A stretch of 44,747 nucleotides of DNA from Bacteroidales bacterium UBA3290 (lineage in GTDB: Bacteria; Bacteroidota; Bacteroidia; Bacteroidales; UBA932), in assembly GCA_002361615.1 (NCBI GenBank), contig DETK01000031.1:15605-60351 (forward strand), given 5' to 3'. The notes beneath the pieces are model-generated. The model was not told the DNA's origin and made no database searches. It worked only from the letters and a program-made list of their open reading frames with translations. Made by a program: the position numbers and the translations under genes. Numbering within the stretch: the first letter of the stretch is position 1; each line of letters begins with the position of its first letter. Shown one piece after another: positions 14,515-23,232 of the stretch.

Positions 14515-17337
14515 ATGAAAAGAATCGTAATCGCAATCGTCGCCTTGACCCTCGGTCTGGGCGCCGTGGCGTCTGCCCAGCAGATGCCGCCGATCCCTGT
14601 GGATCCCAACGTGAAGATTGGCAAACTCGACAACGGCCTGACCTATTACATCCGGCACAACGAAGAGCCGAAGGGGCAGGCGAATTTCTATATCGCCCAG
14701 AAAGTCGGCTCCATCCTCGAAGATGAGTCGCAGCGCGGCCTTGCGCACTTCCTTGAGCACATGTGCTTCAACGGCACGCAGCATTTCCCGGGCAACGGCG
14801 TGGTGAAGTACTGCGAGAGCATCGGCGTGAAGTTCGGCGCCGACCTGAATGCTTATACCAGCATCGACGAGACGGTTTACAACATCGACAATGTGCCCGT
14901 GGCCAAGGTCCCGAGCGCCATCGACTCCTGCCTCTGGATCCTGCATGACTGGGCCGACGGCCTGCTGCTGACCGACGAGGATATCGATGGTGAGCGCGGT
15001 GTGATCCACGAGGAGTGGCGCAGCCGCCAGAACGCGCAGATGCGCCTCTACGAGAAGATCCTTCCCGAGATCTATCCGAACCACAACAAGTACGGTGAGC
15101 GCCTGCCCATCGGTCTGATGGAGGTCGTGGACAACTTCCCGTACAAGGTGCTGCGCGACTATTACGAGAAATGGTACCGTCCGGACAACCAGGGTATCGT
15201 GGTCGTCGGTGACATCGACGTGGACGAAGTGGAAGCCAAGATCAAGGACATTTTCGGCACCATCGCCACACCGGTCAATCCGGCCGAGCGCTACTATGTG
15301 CAGATCGAGGACAATGACGAGACCATCGTCAGCATGGCCGCTGACAAGGAGTTCCCGTATGCCCAGACTTTCCTCTTCTGGAAACACGACGCGTATCCGG
15401 TCGAGATGAAGGGCGACATGAACTACCTTGTGTACAAGTATGCGATGGGGATGGCTTCGATGATGCTCAACGAGCGTCTGAGAGAGTTCACCCAGTTGCC
15501 TGAACCGCCGTTCATGATGGCCCAGTTCGGCTCGGACGAGGATTATTTCATCGCCAAGACGAAGAAGTCCTATATGGGCATCATCGTATGCGATGAGAAC
15601 AAACTGGAAAACGCGGTGGCCACTGTCTGGCGCGAGATCCTGCGTGCCAAACGCAACGGATTCACCGCCAGTGAATACGAGCGTGCCCGCTCTGAATACA
15701 TGAGCCGGATCGAATCGGATTACAATGCCCGCGAGAAAAAGAACAGCGCATCGTATTGCTCCGAATACGTACGCCATTTCATCGACAACGAACCGATCAT
15801 GGGTCTCGAGAACCAGTACGCCCTCAGCCAGCAGCTTTGCCCGAACATCCCGGTCGAGGTGGTCAACCAGCTCTTCGCCCAAATGGTGGAAGAAGGCAAG
15901 AACATCGTAGTGGCCTCGATGCTCCCCGAGAAAGAAGGTGTCGTTTACCCGTCCGTCGACCAGATGAAACAGATGCTCGCCAATGTGGCTGCCGAAACGA
16001 TCGAGCCTTTCCAGGACGAGGTCTCCAATGAACCGCTGATGACCACGCTCCCGAAGGGCGGCAAGGTCAAGAAGACGCAGAAGGCTCCGTTCGGTTATAC
16101 GAAGTATGTCCTTTCGAACGGCGCGACGGTCTATGTCAAGTCCACCGACTTCAATAAGGACCAGATCCTGCTGCGTGCCTTCAGCGAGGGCGGTATCTCC
16201 CTCTACGGCAAGGAAGATGCGCTCACGCTCAAGAATATCGACCTCTTCAAGGAAGGCGGTGTAGGAAACTTCAGCGCGACTGCCCTGACCAAGGCGATGG
16301 CCGGCAAACAGGTTTCCGTCCGTCCGTATATCGGCAACTATGACGAAGGCGTTTCCGGCAACACGACGCCGAAAGACTTCGAGACGATGATGCAGTTGAC
16401 TTACCTGTACTTCACGGCCCAGCGTACCGACTATGACGCTTTCAAGTCGTGGCAGAACAAGACCCGCGCCCAGTTGATCAATGCGGAGGCACAGCCCATG
16501 ACGGCCCTCCAGGATACCTTGAGCAGTACCCTCTACAACGGCAATCCGCTGGCCGTGCGCATGAAGTCGGACGATGTGGACAAGGTGAACTACGACCGCA
16601 TCATGCAGCTTGCCAAGGAGCGTTTCGCGAACGCTGCCGACTTTACCTTCGTCATCACCGGTGCGTTCGATGAAGCTACGATGCTGCCGCTGGTGGCACA
16701 GTATATCGGCGGCCTGCCGGGCAAGGGCAAGGCTGAGAAAGCCCAGTCGCTCGGCATGCGCTTCGCCGAAGGACAGCTCGACAAGGTCTTCGGCAAGAAG
16801 ATGGAGATTCCGATGGCCGTGGTAGTCTATATGGAAACGGCTGATGGCAAGTACAATCTGAAGAATGACCTGGCCCTCGACATTGCCAACCAGGTACTCG
16901 ATATCATCTTCACCGAGGAAATCCGTGAAAAAGAAGGCGGCACGTATGGCGTGAGCACGGCCGGCGGATTCAACAACGCCTACCCGAAGGAGACCCAGTC
17001 GTATCTGCAGATCGTCTATCAGACGAGTCCCCAGGACTACGAGCGCCTGAACAAGCGCATCGAGGAACTGCTCGCCGAATTCGCCCAGAACGGCCCGTCC
17101 GAGGCCAATCTGGCGAAAGTCAAGGATTACATGCACAAGAAGTATCAGGAAAGCCTCCGCGAAAACACCTACTACAGCGGTGCCCTCCGGGTCTTCCTGA
17201 AATATGGCGTCGATGAGATCACCGACTACGAGCAGGTGCTGGATTCCATCACGGCCGCAGATGTGGCCGCTGCTGTTCGCGATATCCTCGCGCAGGGCAA
17301 CCAGGCCAAGGTGATCATGTACGGAACAGAAGAATAG
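14515..17337 (+). CDS. Secreted M16-family zinc peptidase (pitrilysin/insulinase type, two-domain)
   Basis: A 940-aa metalloprotease with a signal peptide (MKRIVIAIVALTLGLGAVASA, cleaved after ASA), hence periplasmic. The inverted zinc motif HFLEH lies at residues 78-82 (His78, Glu81, His82). The third ligand is one of the glutamates in GERGVIHEEW (about 160-167). The second half (about 530-940) is the inactive homologous clamshell domain, with GGTYGVSTAGGF near 805-816 acting in substrate binding. M16 enzymes degrade peptides of limited length held in a closed chamber. Length and domain order are normal for Bacteroidetes homologues. upp follows 38 nt later, possibly on the same transcript. 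Confidence 0.92.
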   Translation: MKRIVIAIVALTLGLGAVASAQQMPPIPVDPNVKIGKLDNGLTYYIRHNEEPKGQANFYIAQKVGSILEDESQRGLAHFLEHMCFNGTQHFPGNGVVKYCESIGVKFGADLNAYTSIDETVYNIDNVPVAKVPSAIDSCLWILHDWADGLLLTDEDIDGERGVIHEEWRSRQNAQMRLYEKILPEIYPNHNKYGERLPIGLMEVVDNFPYKVLRDYYEKWYRPDNQGIVVVGDIDVDEVEAKIKDIFGTIATPVNPAERYYVQIEDNDETIVSMAADKEFPYAQTFLFWKHDAYPVEMKGDMNYLVYKYAMGMASMMLNERLREFTQLPEPPFMMAQFGSDEDYFIAKTKKSYMGIIVCDENKLENAVATVWREILRAKRNGFTASEYERARSEYMSRIESDYNAREKKNSASYCSEYVRHFIDNEPIMGLENQYALSQQLCPNIPVEVVNQLFAQMVEEGKNIVVASMLPEKEGVVYPSVDQMKQMLANVAAETIEPFQDEVSNEPLMTTLPKGGKVKKTQKAPFGYTKYVLSNGATVYVKSTDFNKDQILLRAFSEGGISLYGKEDALTLKNIDLFKEGGVGNFSATALTKAMAGKQVSVRPYIGNYDEGVSGNTTPKDFETMMQLTYLYFTAQRTDYDAFKSWQNKTRAQLINAEAQPMTALQDTLSSTLYNGNPLAVRMKSDDVDKVNYDRIMQLAKERFANAADFTFVITGAFDEATMLPLVAQYIGGLPGKGKAEKAQSLGMRFAEGQLDKVFGKKMEIPMAVVVYMETADGKYNLKNDLALDIANQVLDIIFTEEIREKEGGTYGVSTAGGFNNAYPKETQSYLQIVYQTSPQDYERLNKRIEELLAEFAQNGPSEANLAKVKDYMHKKYQESLRENTYYSGALRVFLKYGVDEITDYEQVLDSITAADVAAAVRDILAQGNQAKVIMYGTEE

Positions 17338-17375
17338 ATTTCATTTGTACCCAACCTTATAAACCTTACTGAACT

Positions 17376-18005
17376 ATGAGCCGTTTGCATATCATTGACC
17401 ACCCGATGGTGCAGCACAAGCTGAGCATCATGCGTGACATCCGTACCGGTTCCAAGGATTTCCGGGAACTGCTGAAGGAGATATCCCTCCTGATGGGCTA
17501 CGAGGTGACCCGCGACCTTCCGCTGGAAAACGTCGAGATCGAGACCCCGATGAAGCGGATGACCGCCAGGGTCATCTCGGGTAAGAAACTGGCCATCGTG
17601 CCGATCCTCCGTGCCGGTCTTGGCATGGTGGACGGCCTGCTGACCCTGCTGCCTGTCGCCAAGGTAGGACACATCGGTCTGTACCGCGACGAAACCACGC
17701 ACCAGCCGGTGGCTTACTACTGCAAGATGCCTTTCGACATCGACCAGCGCCTTGTCATCGTCACCGACCCGATGCTGGCCACTGGCGGCAGTGCCTCCGA
17801 TGCCATCCAGATGCTCAAGAATCTGGGCTGCAACAACATCCGCCTGATGTGCCTTGTGGCTGCCCCGGAAGGTGTTAAGAAACTGCAGCAGGAGCATCCG
17901 GACGTGGATATCTACGTGGCTGCCCTGGATGAAGAACTCAACAGCGACGCCTACATCCTCCCGGGCCTGGGTGATGCCGGCGACCGTATTTTCGGAACGA
18001 AGTAA
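17376..18005 (+). CDS. upp: Uracil phosphoribosyltransferase
   Basis: A 209-aa cytoplasmic enzyme of pyrimidine salvage: uracil + PRPP gives UMP + PPi. The PRPP-binding loop is VTDPMLATGGSA (about 128-139). ILRAGLGMVDG (about 85-95) and the uracil-binding end YILPGLGDAGDRIFGT are typical of Upp. The length matches E. coli Upp (208 aa). The start ATG gives MSRLHIIDHPMVQHKLS, as expected. Followed by a REP-like palindrome. Confidence 0.95.
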   Translation: MSRLHIIDHPMVQHKLSIMRDIRTGSKDFRELLKEISLLMGYEVTRDLPLENVEIETPMKRMTARVISGKKLAIVPILRAGLGMVDGLLTLLPVAKVGHIGLYRDETTHQPVAYYCKMPFDIDQRLVIVTDPMLATGGSASDAIQMLKNLGCNNIRLMCLVAAPEGVKKLQQEHPDVDIYVAALDEELNSDAYILPGLGDAGDRIFGTK

Positions 18006-18014
18006 CAAACACCT

Positions 18015-18033
18015 TTCCCGGTCAAGCCGGGAA
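18015..18033. repeat. REP-like palindrome between upp and the PrsW-like gene
   Basis: A 7-bp stem TTCCCGG/CCGGGAA with loop TCAAG, followed by TGA. No T-run follows, so it is a poor terminator; it may mark or stabilise the 3' end of upp mRNA. Confidence 0.65.
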
Positions 18034-18043
18034 TGAAGTACCC

Positions 18044-19033
18044 ATGATTGGTCTATACATCCTGACAGCAGTCCCGCTCGCCCTGTTCATCGTCTATCTG
18101 CTGGTGATGGACTCTTTCAAACTGACGAAATGGTCCACCTTGGTTTCCAGCATCATCGGCGGGATGCTGATGTACCTGCTTTCCTGGCTGATCTGCCGGA
18201 TCCCGGCCATCGGGGAGAGCACGCTGCTCGTATCGATCGTGGAGGAATTGAGCAAAGGCGCCATCCTCTATCTGCTGATCATACGGCACAAGGTGGGACT
18301 GCTGGGGGATGCGACCATCTACGGGTCCGCCATCGGTGCAGGATTCGGCCTGCTGTCGAACATTTTCCATCTGACGGCCCACGGCGGCGCGGATTTCTGG
18401 CACACCCTCTTCCTGGGCTGCGAGGCGGCCGTGATGCATATCGGCTGTACCTCGCTGCTGGCCATGACGCTGATGATGGTGCATCAGGGCAAGTTCGGTG
18501 AGAACAGACTTGCCAAGGTCCTGGGATCCGTTGTCAGTTTCCTGGCAGCTATCGTAGTACATTACATCCACGCGCTGGAACCCATCAATCCCATCCTGAT
18601 GACGGCACTGCTGGTGATCTACTATTTCGTCAGCAAGCGTTCGCTCTTCCAGAAGAATTTCAAGTACGTACACGAATGGCTCGACGCGAGCATCAACAAC
18701 GAGATCACGCTGCTGGGCGCATTCAAACGCGGGGAATTCTCCTCCACCGAAGCCGGGCAGTACATGCTTACGCTCAAGGAACGTTTCGATCCTGAAACCT
18801 TCTTCGACATGTACTGCTATGTGCAGAACTATCTGGAGCTGTCCATCTCGGCCCAGAGCAACCTGATCCTGAAGGAAGCCGGCATGCCGGTCGTGCATGA
18901 TCCCGCCAGCAAGTCGATGCTGGTGGAAATGGCCGAGCTCAAAGACAGGATAGGCCCGACTGCGGAATACGCACTCAGGCCTATCGTCAAGCGGAGCCAG
19001 GTCAACCGGTGGGCGATGGAAAACCTGGTTTAG
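18044..19033 (+). CDS. PrsW-like intramembrane metalloprotease
   Basis: A 329-aa protein with about seven membrane helices in residues 1-205 and a soluble helical C-terminal part (about 205-329). The PrsW/CPBP signature is present: EExxK at Glu67-Glu68-Lys71 (SIVEELSKG), a second motif GAGFGLLSN (98-106), His132 (VMHIGC) and His173 (VVHYIH). PrsW in Bacillus cleaves the anti-sigma factor RsiW; whether this one targets an anti-sigma factor is not known, and none is encoded nearby. The soluble C-terminal half is not a family feature that I recognise. The stop overlaps the convergent TlpA gene by 4 nt. Confidence 0.75.
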   Translation: MIGLYILTAVPLALFIVYLLVMDSFKLTKWSTLVSSIIGGMLMYLLSWLICRIPAIGESTLLVSIVEELSKGAILYLLIIRHKVGLLGDATIYGSAIGAGFGLLSNIFHLTAHGGADFWHTLFLGCEAAVMHIGCTSLLAMTLMMVHQGKFGENRLAKVLGSVVSFLAAIVVHYIHALEPINPILMTALLVIYYFVSKRSLFQKNFKYVHEWLDASINNEITLLGAFKRGEFSSTEAGQYMLTLKERFDPETFFDMYCYVQNYLELSISAQSNLILKEAGMPVVHDPASKSMLVEMAELKDRIGPTAEYALRPIVKRSQVNRWAMENLV

Positions 19034-19602
19034 TCAGCCAGTTCTTCTTCCAGCTTCGCACGCAGATCTGAAACGTGGAAGCAGACGGCGGCGAGATTGC
19101 CGTCAGGTCTGACCAGAAACATCGAGGGAATCCAATGGAGGTCGTAAGCGACTGAAATTGGATTCTCTTTCCATTTGATCTTGTTGCAGACATTGAGCCA
19201 GGCGATTTCGTTCTCCACGCCGTAGTCGATCAGCGACTGGATATCCGTATCGAACGATACGCCGAGGAATTGGATGCCCTTGGGACCGTAGTCATTGTAG
19301 AGCTGCTTCATGGCCGGCATTTCGGCACGACAGTCCTTACACCAGGTGGCCCAGAAGTCAAGTACGACGTACTGGCCGCGGAAATCACTCAGTTTTACAG
19401 GATGACCTGCAATGTCGGGCGCTTCGAAATCGGGAGCGGGCGTACCCATCTCCAGATTCGGCAGATACTGGCTCATGTCTTGCTGGACTTCTTCGGCCGG
19501 GGCATCCGGGGCCGGGGAGGTGGTCTTTTTGCGGCCGCATCCAGCGGCAACGAAGAGGACTGCCAGGAGAAGGGCTGTGGAGAGGAAGGTTATTCTTTTC
19601 AT
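19030..19602 (-). CDS. TlpA-family thioredoxin-like lipoprotein
   Basis: A 190-aa lipoprotein. The signal peptide ends in the lipobox VAAGC, so Cys22 is lipidated and the protein is anchored facing the periplasm. The AhpC/TSA-Redoxin thioredoxin fold starts near residue 52 with PAPDFEAPDIAG. The active site is Trp87-Cys88-Lys-Asp-Cys91 (DFWATWCKDC), typical of TlpA/ResA-type disulfide reductases that act in the cell envelope. The conserved cis-Pro is in WIPSMFLVRPDG. It is the last gene of a three-gene operon; its ATG overlaps the stop of the hemerythrin-LuxR gene by 4 nt (ATGA). Confidence 0.88.
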   Translation of the reverse strand: MKRITFLSTALLLAVLFVAAGCGRKKTTSPAPDAPAEEVQQDMSQYLPNLEMGTPAPDFEAPDIAGHPVKLSDFRGQYVVLDFWATWCKDCRAEMPAMKQLYNDYGPKGIQFLGVSFDTDIQSLIDYGVENEIAWLNVCNKIKWKENPISVAYDLHWIPSMFLVRPDGNLAAVCFHVSDLRAKLEEELAD

Positions 19603-20534
19603 GACTCGATGGAATTGATGTCGATCAGGTTGTTCAGGATGGCATAGGCCGTCAGGCCGGCGACGGTCTTGATGCCAGTCTTGCGGGTGATGTTCTTACG
19701 GTGGGTAATGACCGTATTGATGGAGATGTTGTGGCGGTCGGCGATTTCCTTGTTGAGCAGTCCCTGTGCCACGCTTATGAGAATTTCTTTTTCGCGTTGG
19801 GAAAGTTCTTCCCGTCCTTCGTCCGGACGGCTCTGCTGCGTGGCCGAAGGATAGCTGCCGGGCGATTCGAGCATGCGCACCATCGGGACAAGCACGTCAT
19901 CTTCGATGCAGGTATGGTGGTCGAGATCCTGCTCCAGGTGGTAGATCGACAGCAGCACGGCGATACGCTGGCGGTTGTCACACACATCGGGCAGCGACTT
20001 CATGATCAGGTTCTTCAGGTCGGAGAGCGATTCGTGGATCTGCGCGTGGTTCTCCTCGAAACGGTCGATGGTGTAACTGGTGTTGCGGAAGCCCAGGAGC
20101 AGGTCTTTCACGTAGGGGATGACCGTTTTCTCCTCCATTTCGAAATGACGCTCGAGTTCCCTGCGGTAGTCCGAGAAGAAGCGTTGGATGACCTGTTTCT
20201 GCGTGGGTGTGCAAGGCGCCGTAAGTTCCTGGAGAGCAGCGGAAAGCTCGACCAGGGAACGGTTTACGTAATAATCGTGCGACTGCTGGAGATAGCGCAG
20301 GATATCAGGGACGCGGCAGGCCAGCAGCATTTCCGCAGTCGGCCGGAAAGAGGGAGCGGAATAAACCTCGCACAGCAGCAGGAAGGTGTCAGCGTCGACA
20401 TGGGCCTTCTCGCAGATCTGTTCCACGCTGTCTTCACCGAAACGTTGCTCGATCCCGAAACGGGAAAGCAGGCCCAACAGGTGGAAATCTTTTTCCACCA
20501 GGTCGGACATCTTCATTTTCCGGCTGAATTTCAT
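19599..20534 (-). CDS. Hemerythrin-domain LuxR-type transcription regulator
   Basis: A 311-aa one-component regulator. Residues about 5-60 resemble the N-terminal ScdA/RIC domain (MSDLVEKDFHLLGLLSRFGI), but the usual cysteine pair is absent. Residues about 80-225 are a hemerythrin-like four-helix bundle with candidate di-iron ligands His86, His130, Glu134, His163, His167, His206/207 and Glu211. Residues 244-305 are a LuxR/GerE HTH (ELSQREKEILISVAQGLLNK, then SINTVITHRKNI). The architecture suggests that O2, NO or redox state is sensed at a di-iron centre and passed directly to DNA binding. Its targets are unknown; its own operon and the divergent acyl-ligase gene are candidates. Four-nt overlaps with both neighbours. 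Confidence 0.8.
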   Translation of the reverse strand: MKFSRKMKMSDLVEKDFHLLGLLSRFGIEQRFGEDSVEQICEKAHVDADTFLLLCEVYSAPSFRPTAEMLLACRVPDILRYLQQSHDYYVNRSLVELSAALQELTAPCTPTQKQVIQRFFSDYRRELERHFEMEEKTVIPYVKDLLLGFRNTSYTIDRFEENHAQIHESLSDLKNLIMKSLPDVCDNRQRIAVLLSIYHLEQDLDHHTCIEDDVLVPMVRMLESPGSYPSATQQSRPDEGREELSQREKEILISVAQGLLNKEIADRHNISINTVITHRKNITRKTGIKTVAGLTAYAILNNLIDINSIES

Positions 20535-21652
20535 AGTGTTTTCACATAGCTGCGGCGCCGCTGGAATTCGTGGGTCTCCATCAGGTCGTCGAAGATGGAC
20601 TGGACTTTATGGTTGGTCTCCAGCTGCGGGTTTGCGTACATCCGGGTAATGCCGTATTTGTGGCAACTGTCGAGCAGGTATTTGAAGATCAGGAGACTCG
20701 CACCTTTACCCTGATACTGGGGAAGGACGCCGATCATCAGTGCGTCGATGGAATCGTTGCTGCGAAGGGCCCGGAGGATATGGATGAAGCCCAGCGGGAA
20801 AAGATTCCCCTTCGCTTTGCGGAAGGCCTGGGAAAGCGAAGGGACGCAGAAGGCGAAGCCTGCGACCTGGTCGTCCGCATCGACGATGACCGAGACGAAA
20901 TCCTTGTTCAGGATCGGGATATAGACTTTCAGGTACGATTCAATCTGCTTGTCGGACAACGGCGAATACTCGTAGAGTTCGGCAAAGGAAGTATTGATCA
21001 GGTGGAACAGGTCGACGCCGTATTTGCGGTTCATCTCCTTCATCGACATCCCGGTCACGGGATGGAGCCCGAACCGTTCTTCCACCAGCGGGGCGAACTG
21101 AAGCTGCGGTACTTCGCCGACGGGGATATCCACGATTTTCTGGGTCCAGTCGGCATCTTTGACGAAACCGAGTTGTTCAAGCCGGTCGGGATAGTAGGGA
21201 TAATTGTAGATGACCGTGAAAGGGGAGAGGTGGTCGAAACCTTCCACCAGGAGTCCTTCCTTGTCCATATCGGAAAAGCCCAGCGGGCCCTTGATCTTCT
21301 TGCAGCCCCGTGCCTTGCCCCAGTCGGCAACGGCATCGATCAGGAGACGGGCCACCTCGAGGTCGTCGATGAAGTCGATCCAGCCGAAACGGACGACTTC
21401 CTCTTTCCAACGGTTGTTGGCGTTGCGATTGATGATGCCGGCTACGCGGCCGACGATCTCCTGGTCGCGGTAGACCAGATAGAGCACCTTTTCACAGAAT
21501 TCCAGGGCGGGATTCTTGTCGCCGAGCGTGTCGCGCTCATCGGAATGAAGGGACGGAACCCAATAAGGACTATGCTGATATAATCTTTCAGGAAAAGTGA
21601 TGAACCGGTCCAGGTCGCGACGGGTTTTCACTTCTTGGATTGAAAGGGTCAT
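20531..21652 (-). CDS. YghO/GNAT-like N-acyltransferase (candidate bacterial ceramide synthase)
   Basis: A 373-aa soluble protein. The N-terminal part has FPERLYQHSPYWVPSL and GRVAGIINRNANNRW; the C-terminal GNAT-type acyl-CoA-binding loop is IGVLPQYQGKGASLLIFKYL (about 308-327). KKIKGPLGFSDMDKEGLLVEGFD is typical of the YghO group. The Caulobacter bacterial ceramide synthase belongs to this type and sits near an acyl-ACP ligase and an ACP gene. Here such a ligase and ACP are divergent neighbours, so N-acylation of a sphingoid base from acyl-ACP is a reasonable hypothesis. First gene of the minus operon, behind the -7 box at 21674. The sphingoid-base synthase (Spt) is not in the window. Confidence 0.65.
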   Translation of the reverse strand: MTLSIQEVKTRRDLDRFITFPERLYQHSPYWVPSLHSDERDTLGDKNPALEFCEKVLYLVYRDQEIVGRVAGIINRNANNRWKEEVVRFGWIDFIDDLEVARLLIDAVADWGKARGCKKIKGPLGFSDMDKEGLLVEGFDHLSPFTVIYNYPYYPDRLEQLGFVKDADWTQKIVDIPVGEVPQLQFAPLVEERFGLHPVTGMSMKEMNRKYGVDLFHLINTSFAELYEYSPLSDKQIESYLKVYIPILNKDFVSVIVDADDQVAGFAFCVPSLSQAFRKAKGNLFPLGFIHILRALRSNDSIDALMIGVLPQYQGKGASLLIFKYLLDSCHKYGITRMYANPQLETNHKVQSIFDDLMETHEFQRRRSYVKTL

Positions 21653-21673
21653 TTTGGTTTAGGTAAATTTTCA

Positions 21674-21681
21674 CAAAAATA
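21674..21681 (-). promoter_or_regulatory. -7 box (TATTTTTG) for the acyltransferase operon
   Basis: A perfect minus-strand TAnnTTTG, 21 nt before the ATG at 21652. Only 13 nt separate it from the plus-strand box at 21695. Confidence 0.6.
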
Positions 21682-21694
21682 ACGTATTTTTTAC

Positions 21695-21702
21695 TATTTT
21701 TG
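21695..21702 (+). promoter_or_regulatory. -7 box (TATTTTTG) for the acyl ligase-ACP operon
   Basis: A perfect TAnnTTTG, ending 33 nt before the ATG at 21736, back to back with the minus-strand box at 21674-21681. Confidence 0.6.
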
Positions 21703-21735
21703 GCGGATTTTTTAGCGTAAAATTCAGAATACGAT

Positions 21736-23226
21736 ATGAACAACTACTTCGATCACATGCTTCCCGCCGACGAAATGGCACGGTTGCATTACCTTCCCAC
21801 CGTCTCGGAATTTGTCAATTGGATCGAGCGCGAATACGCTGACATGCCCGCGCTTTCAGACCAAGTCAATACTTATACCTACAAGCAACTCTGTGAAAGA
21901 GTGGCACATCGCCGCGCCTTCATCGAGGGCCTCGGGCTGGAGAAAGGCGCCAATATCGGCGTTTTCGACCGCAACAGCGCCGATGCCATCGAACTGTTCC
22001 TGGCCATTACCTCGGCCGGTTATACGGCCCTGATGCTGCCTTCCAGCCTTCCGGCCCCTGCCGTAGCGGGTTGCTGTGTCCGCTTCGACCTCCAGGCCCT
22101 TTTCGTCCGCGACGAATTCAAGGCTCTTGCTGAAGGAGCACCGGCCCGCGTCTTCCCGTGCAGCTCCACGTCTGACGCTGCGGCTCCCGCCGCTGAAGTG
22201 GATCCGGATTCCCCGGCTGCCATCTTCTTTACCGGCGGCACCACGGGTGCCCCTAAGGGCGCAGTGCTCAGCCATCGTGCGCTGATGCGCGGCTGCTACA
22301 ACGCCATCTTCAAACCCGGCAAGGTAATCGGCGTCCACCGCTACATCGCCCTGCTGCCGCTCAGCCACGTGTTCGGCCTGATCGCCGGCACGATGGGTTG
22401 CTTCTATACCGGCAACCTGATCTTTACCTGCGAAGACATGAAAGCGACGATCGGCAAGCTGCCCGTCATCAAACCGACCATCCTGATCATCGTTCCGGGC
22501 ATCTGCGACATTCTGGCCGGCCTTTGCAAGATGTACGGCCCGCAGTTCCTGGGCGGTCAGCTGCGCATGATCATCTCCGGCGCTGCGAACGTTCCGCCTC
22601 GTCTTGTGGACATTTTCACCAAGTGGGGTGTGGAGTTCTGCTTCGGCTACGGCCTGACCGAGACCGCAAACCTGACCTCGGCCAATGCCGACGCACTGAC
22701 CCATCCGACCTCCATCGGCAAGATCTATCCCGGTCAGGAAGCCAAGGTGGTGGACGGCGAGCTCTGGCTCAAGGGCGACAACATCTTCTCGGGTTACTAC
22801 AAAGATCCCGTCAAGACGGCAGAAGCCTTCTCGGAAGACGGCTGGTTCAAGACAGGCGACCTGGTGCGTTTCGACGAAGAGGGTTTCCTCTACATCACCG
22901 GCCGCATCAAGAACCTGATCATCCTGGCCAACGGCGAAAACGTAAGCCCCGAGAGTCTTGAGGAACCGTTCTATGCCGACCCTTGCGTCCGCGACGCCAT
23001 GGTCAAGGAAGACGACCTGAACGGCACACGGGTCATCGCCGTGGAAATCCTGCCCCAGATGCCCGCTTTCGACGGCAAGAGCTGGGAAGAGGTGGAGCGC
23101 TATATGGACGCCCTTGTGAAAAAGATCAACGAAAGCCTGCCCACTACGCACCGCATCATGAAAGTAACGGTCCGCAAAGAGGATTTCAAGCGTACCGGCA
23201 GCATGAAAGTCGCACGTAACCAGTAA
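21736..23226 (+). CDS. AMP-forming acyl-CoA/acyl-ACP synthetase
   Basis: A 496-aa member of the ANL superfamily, activating a fatty acid as acyl-AMP and transferring it to a thiol. The P-loop-like A3 motif TGGTTGAPKG is at 166-175, the A5 motif YGLTETANLTS near 311-321, the A7/A8 motifs TGDLVRF and GRIKNLIILANGENVSPE near 373-405, and the A10 lysine region FKRTGSMKVARNQ ends the protein. An ACP gene starts 6 nt after the stop, so the acceptor is more likely the phosphopantetheine of that ACP than free CoA. With the divergent acyltransferase it would supply acyl-ACP for N-acylation. Substrate chain length cannot be told. Confidence 0.85.
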   Translation: MNNYFDHMLPADEMARLHYLPTVSEFVNWIEREYADMPALSDQVNTYTYKQLCERVAHRRAFIEGLGLEKGANIGVFDRNSADAIELFLAITSAGYTALMLPSSLPAPAVAGCCVRFDLQALFVRDEFKALAEGAPARVFPCSSTSDAAAPAAEVDPDSPAAIFFTGGTTGAPKGAVLSHRALMRGCYNAIFKPGKVIGVHRYIALLPLSHVFGLIAGTMGCFYTGNLIFTCEDMKATIGKLPVIKPTILIIVPGICDILAGLCKMYGPQFLGGQLRMIISGAANVPPRLVDIFTKWGVEFCFGYGLTETANLTSANADALTHPTSIGKIYPGQEAKVVDGELWLKGDNIFSGYYKDPVKTAEAFSEDGWFKTGDLVRFDEEGFLYITGRIKNLIILANGENVSPESLEEPFYADPCVRDAMVKEDDLNGTRVIAVEILPQMPAFDGKSWEEVERYMDALVKKINESLPTTHRIMKVTVRKEDFKRTGSMKVARNQ

Positions 23227-23232
23227 GATGCC

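Noticed and set aside
14503..17136. 877-codon open frame opposite the M16 peptidase
   Set aside because: Same cause; the plus-strand protein has all M16 motifs and a signal peptide.
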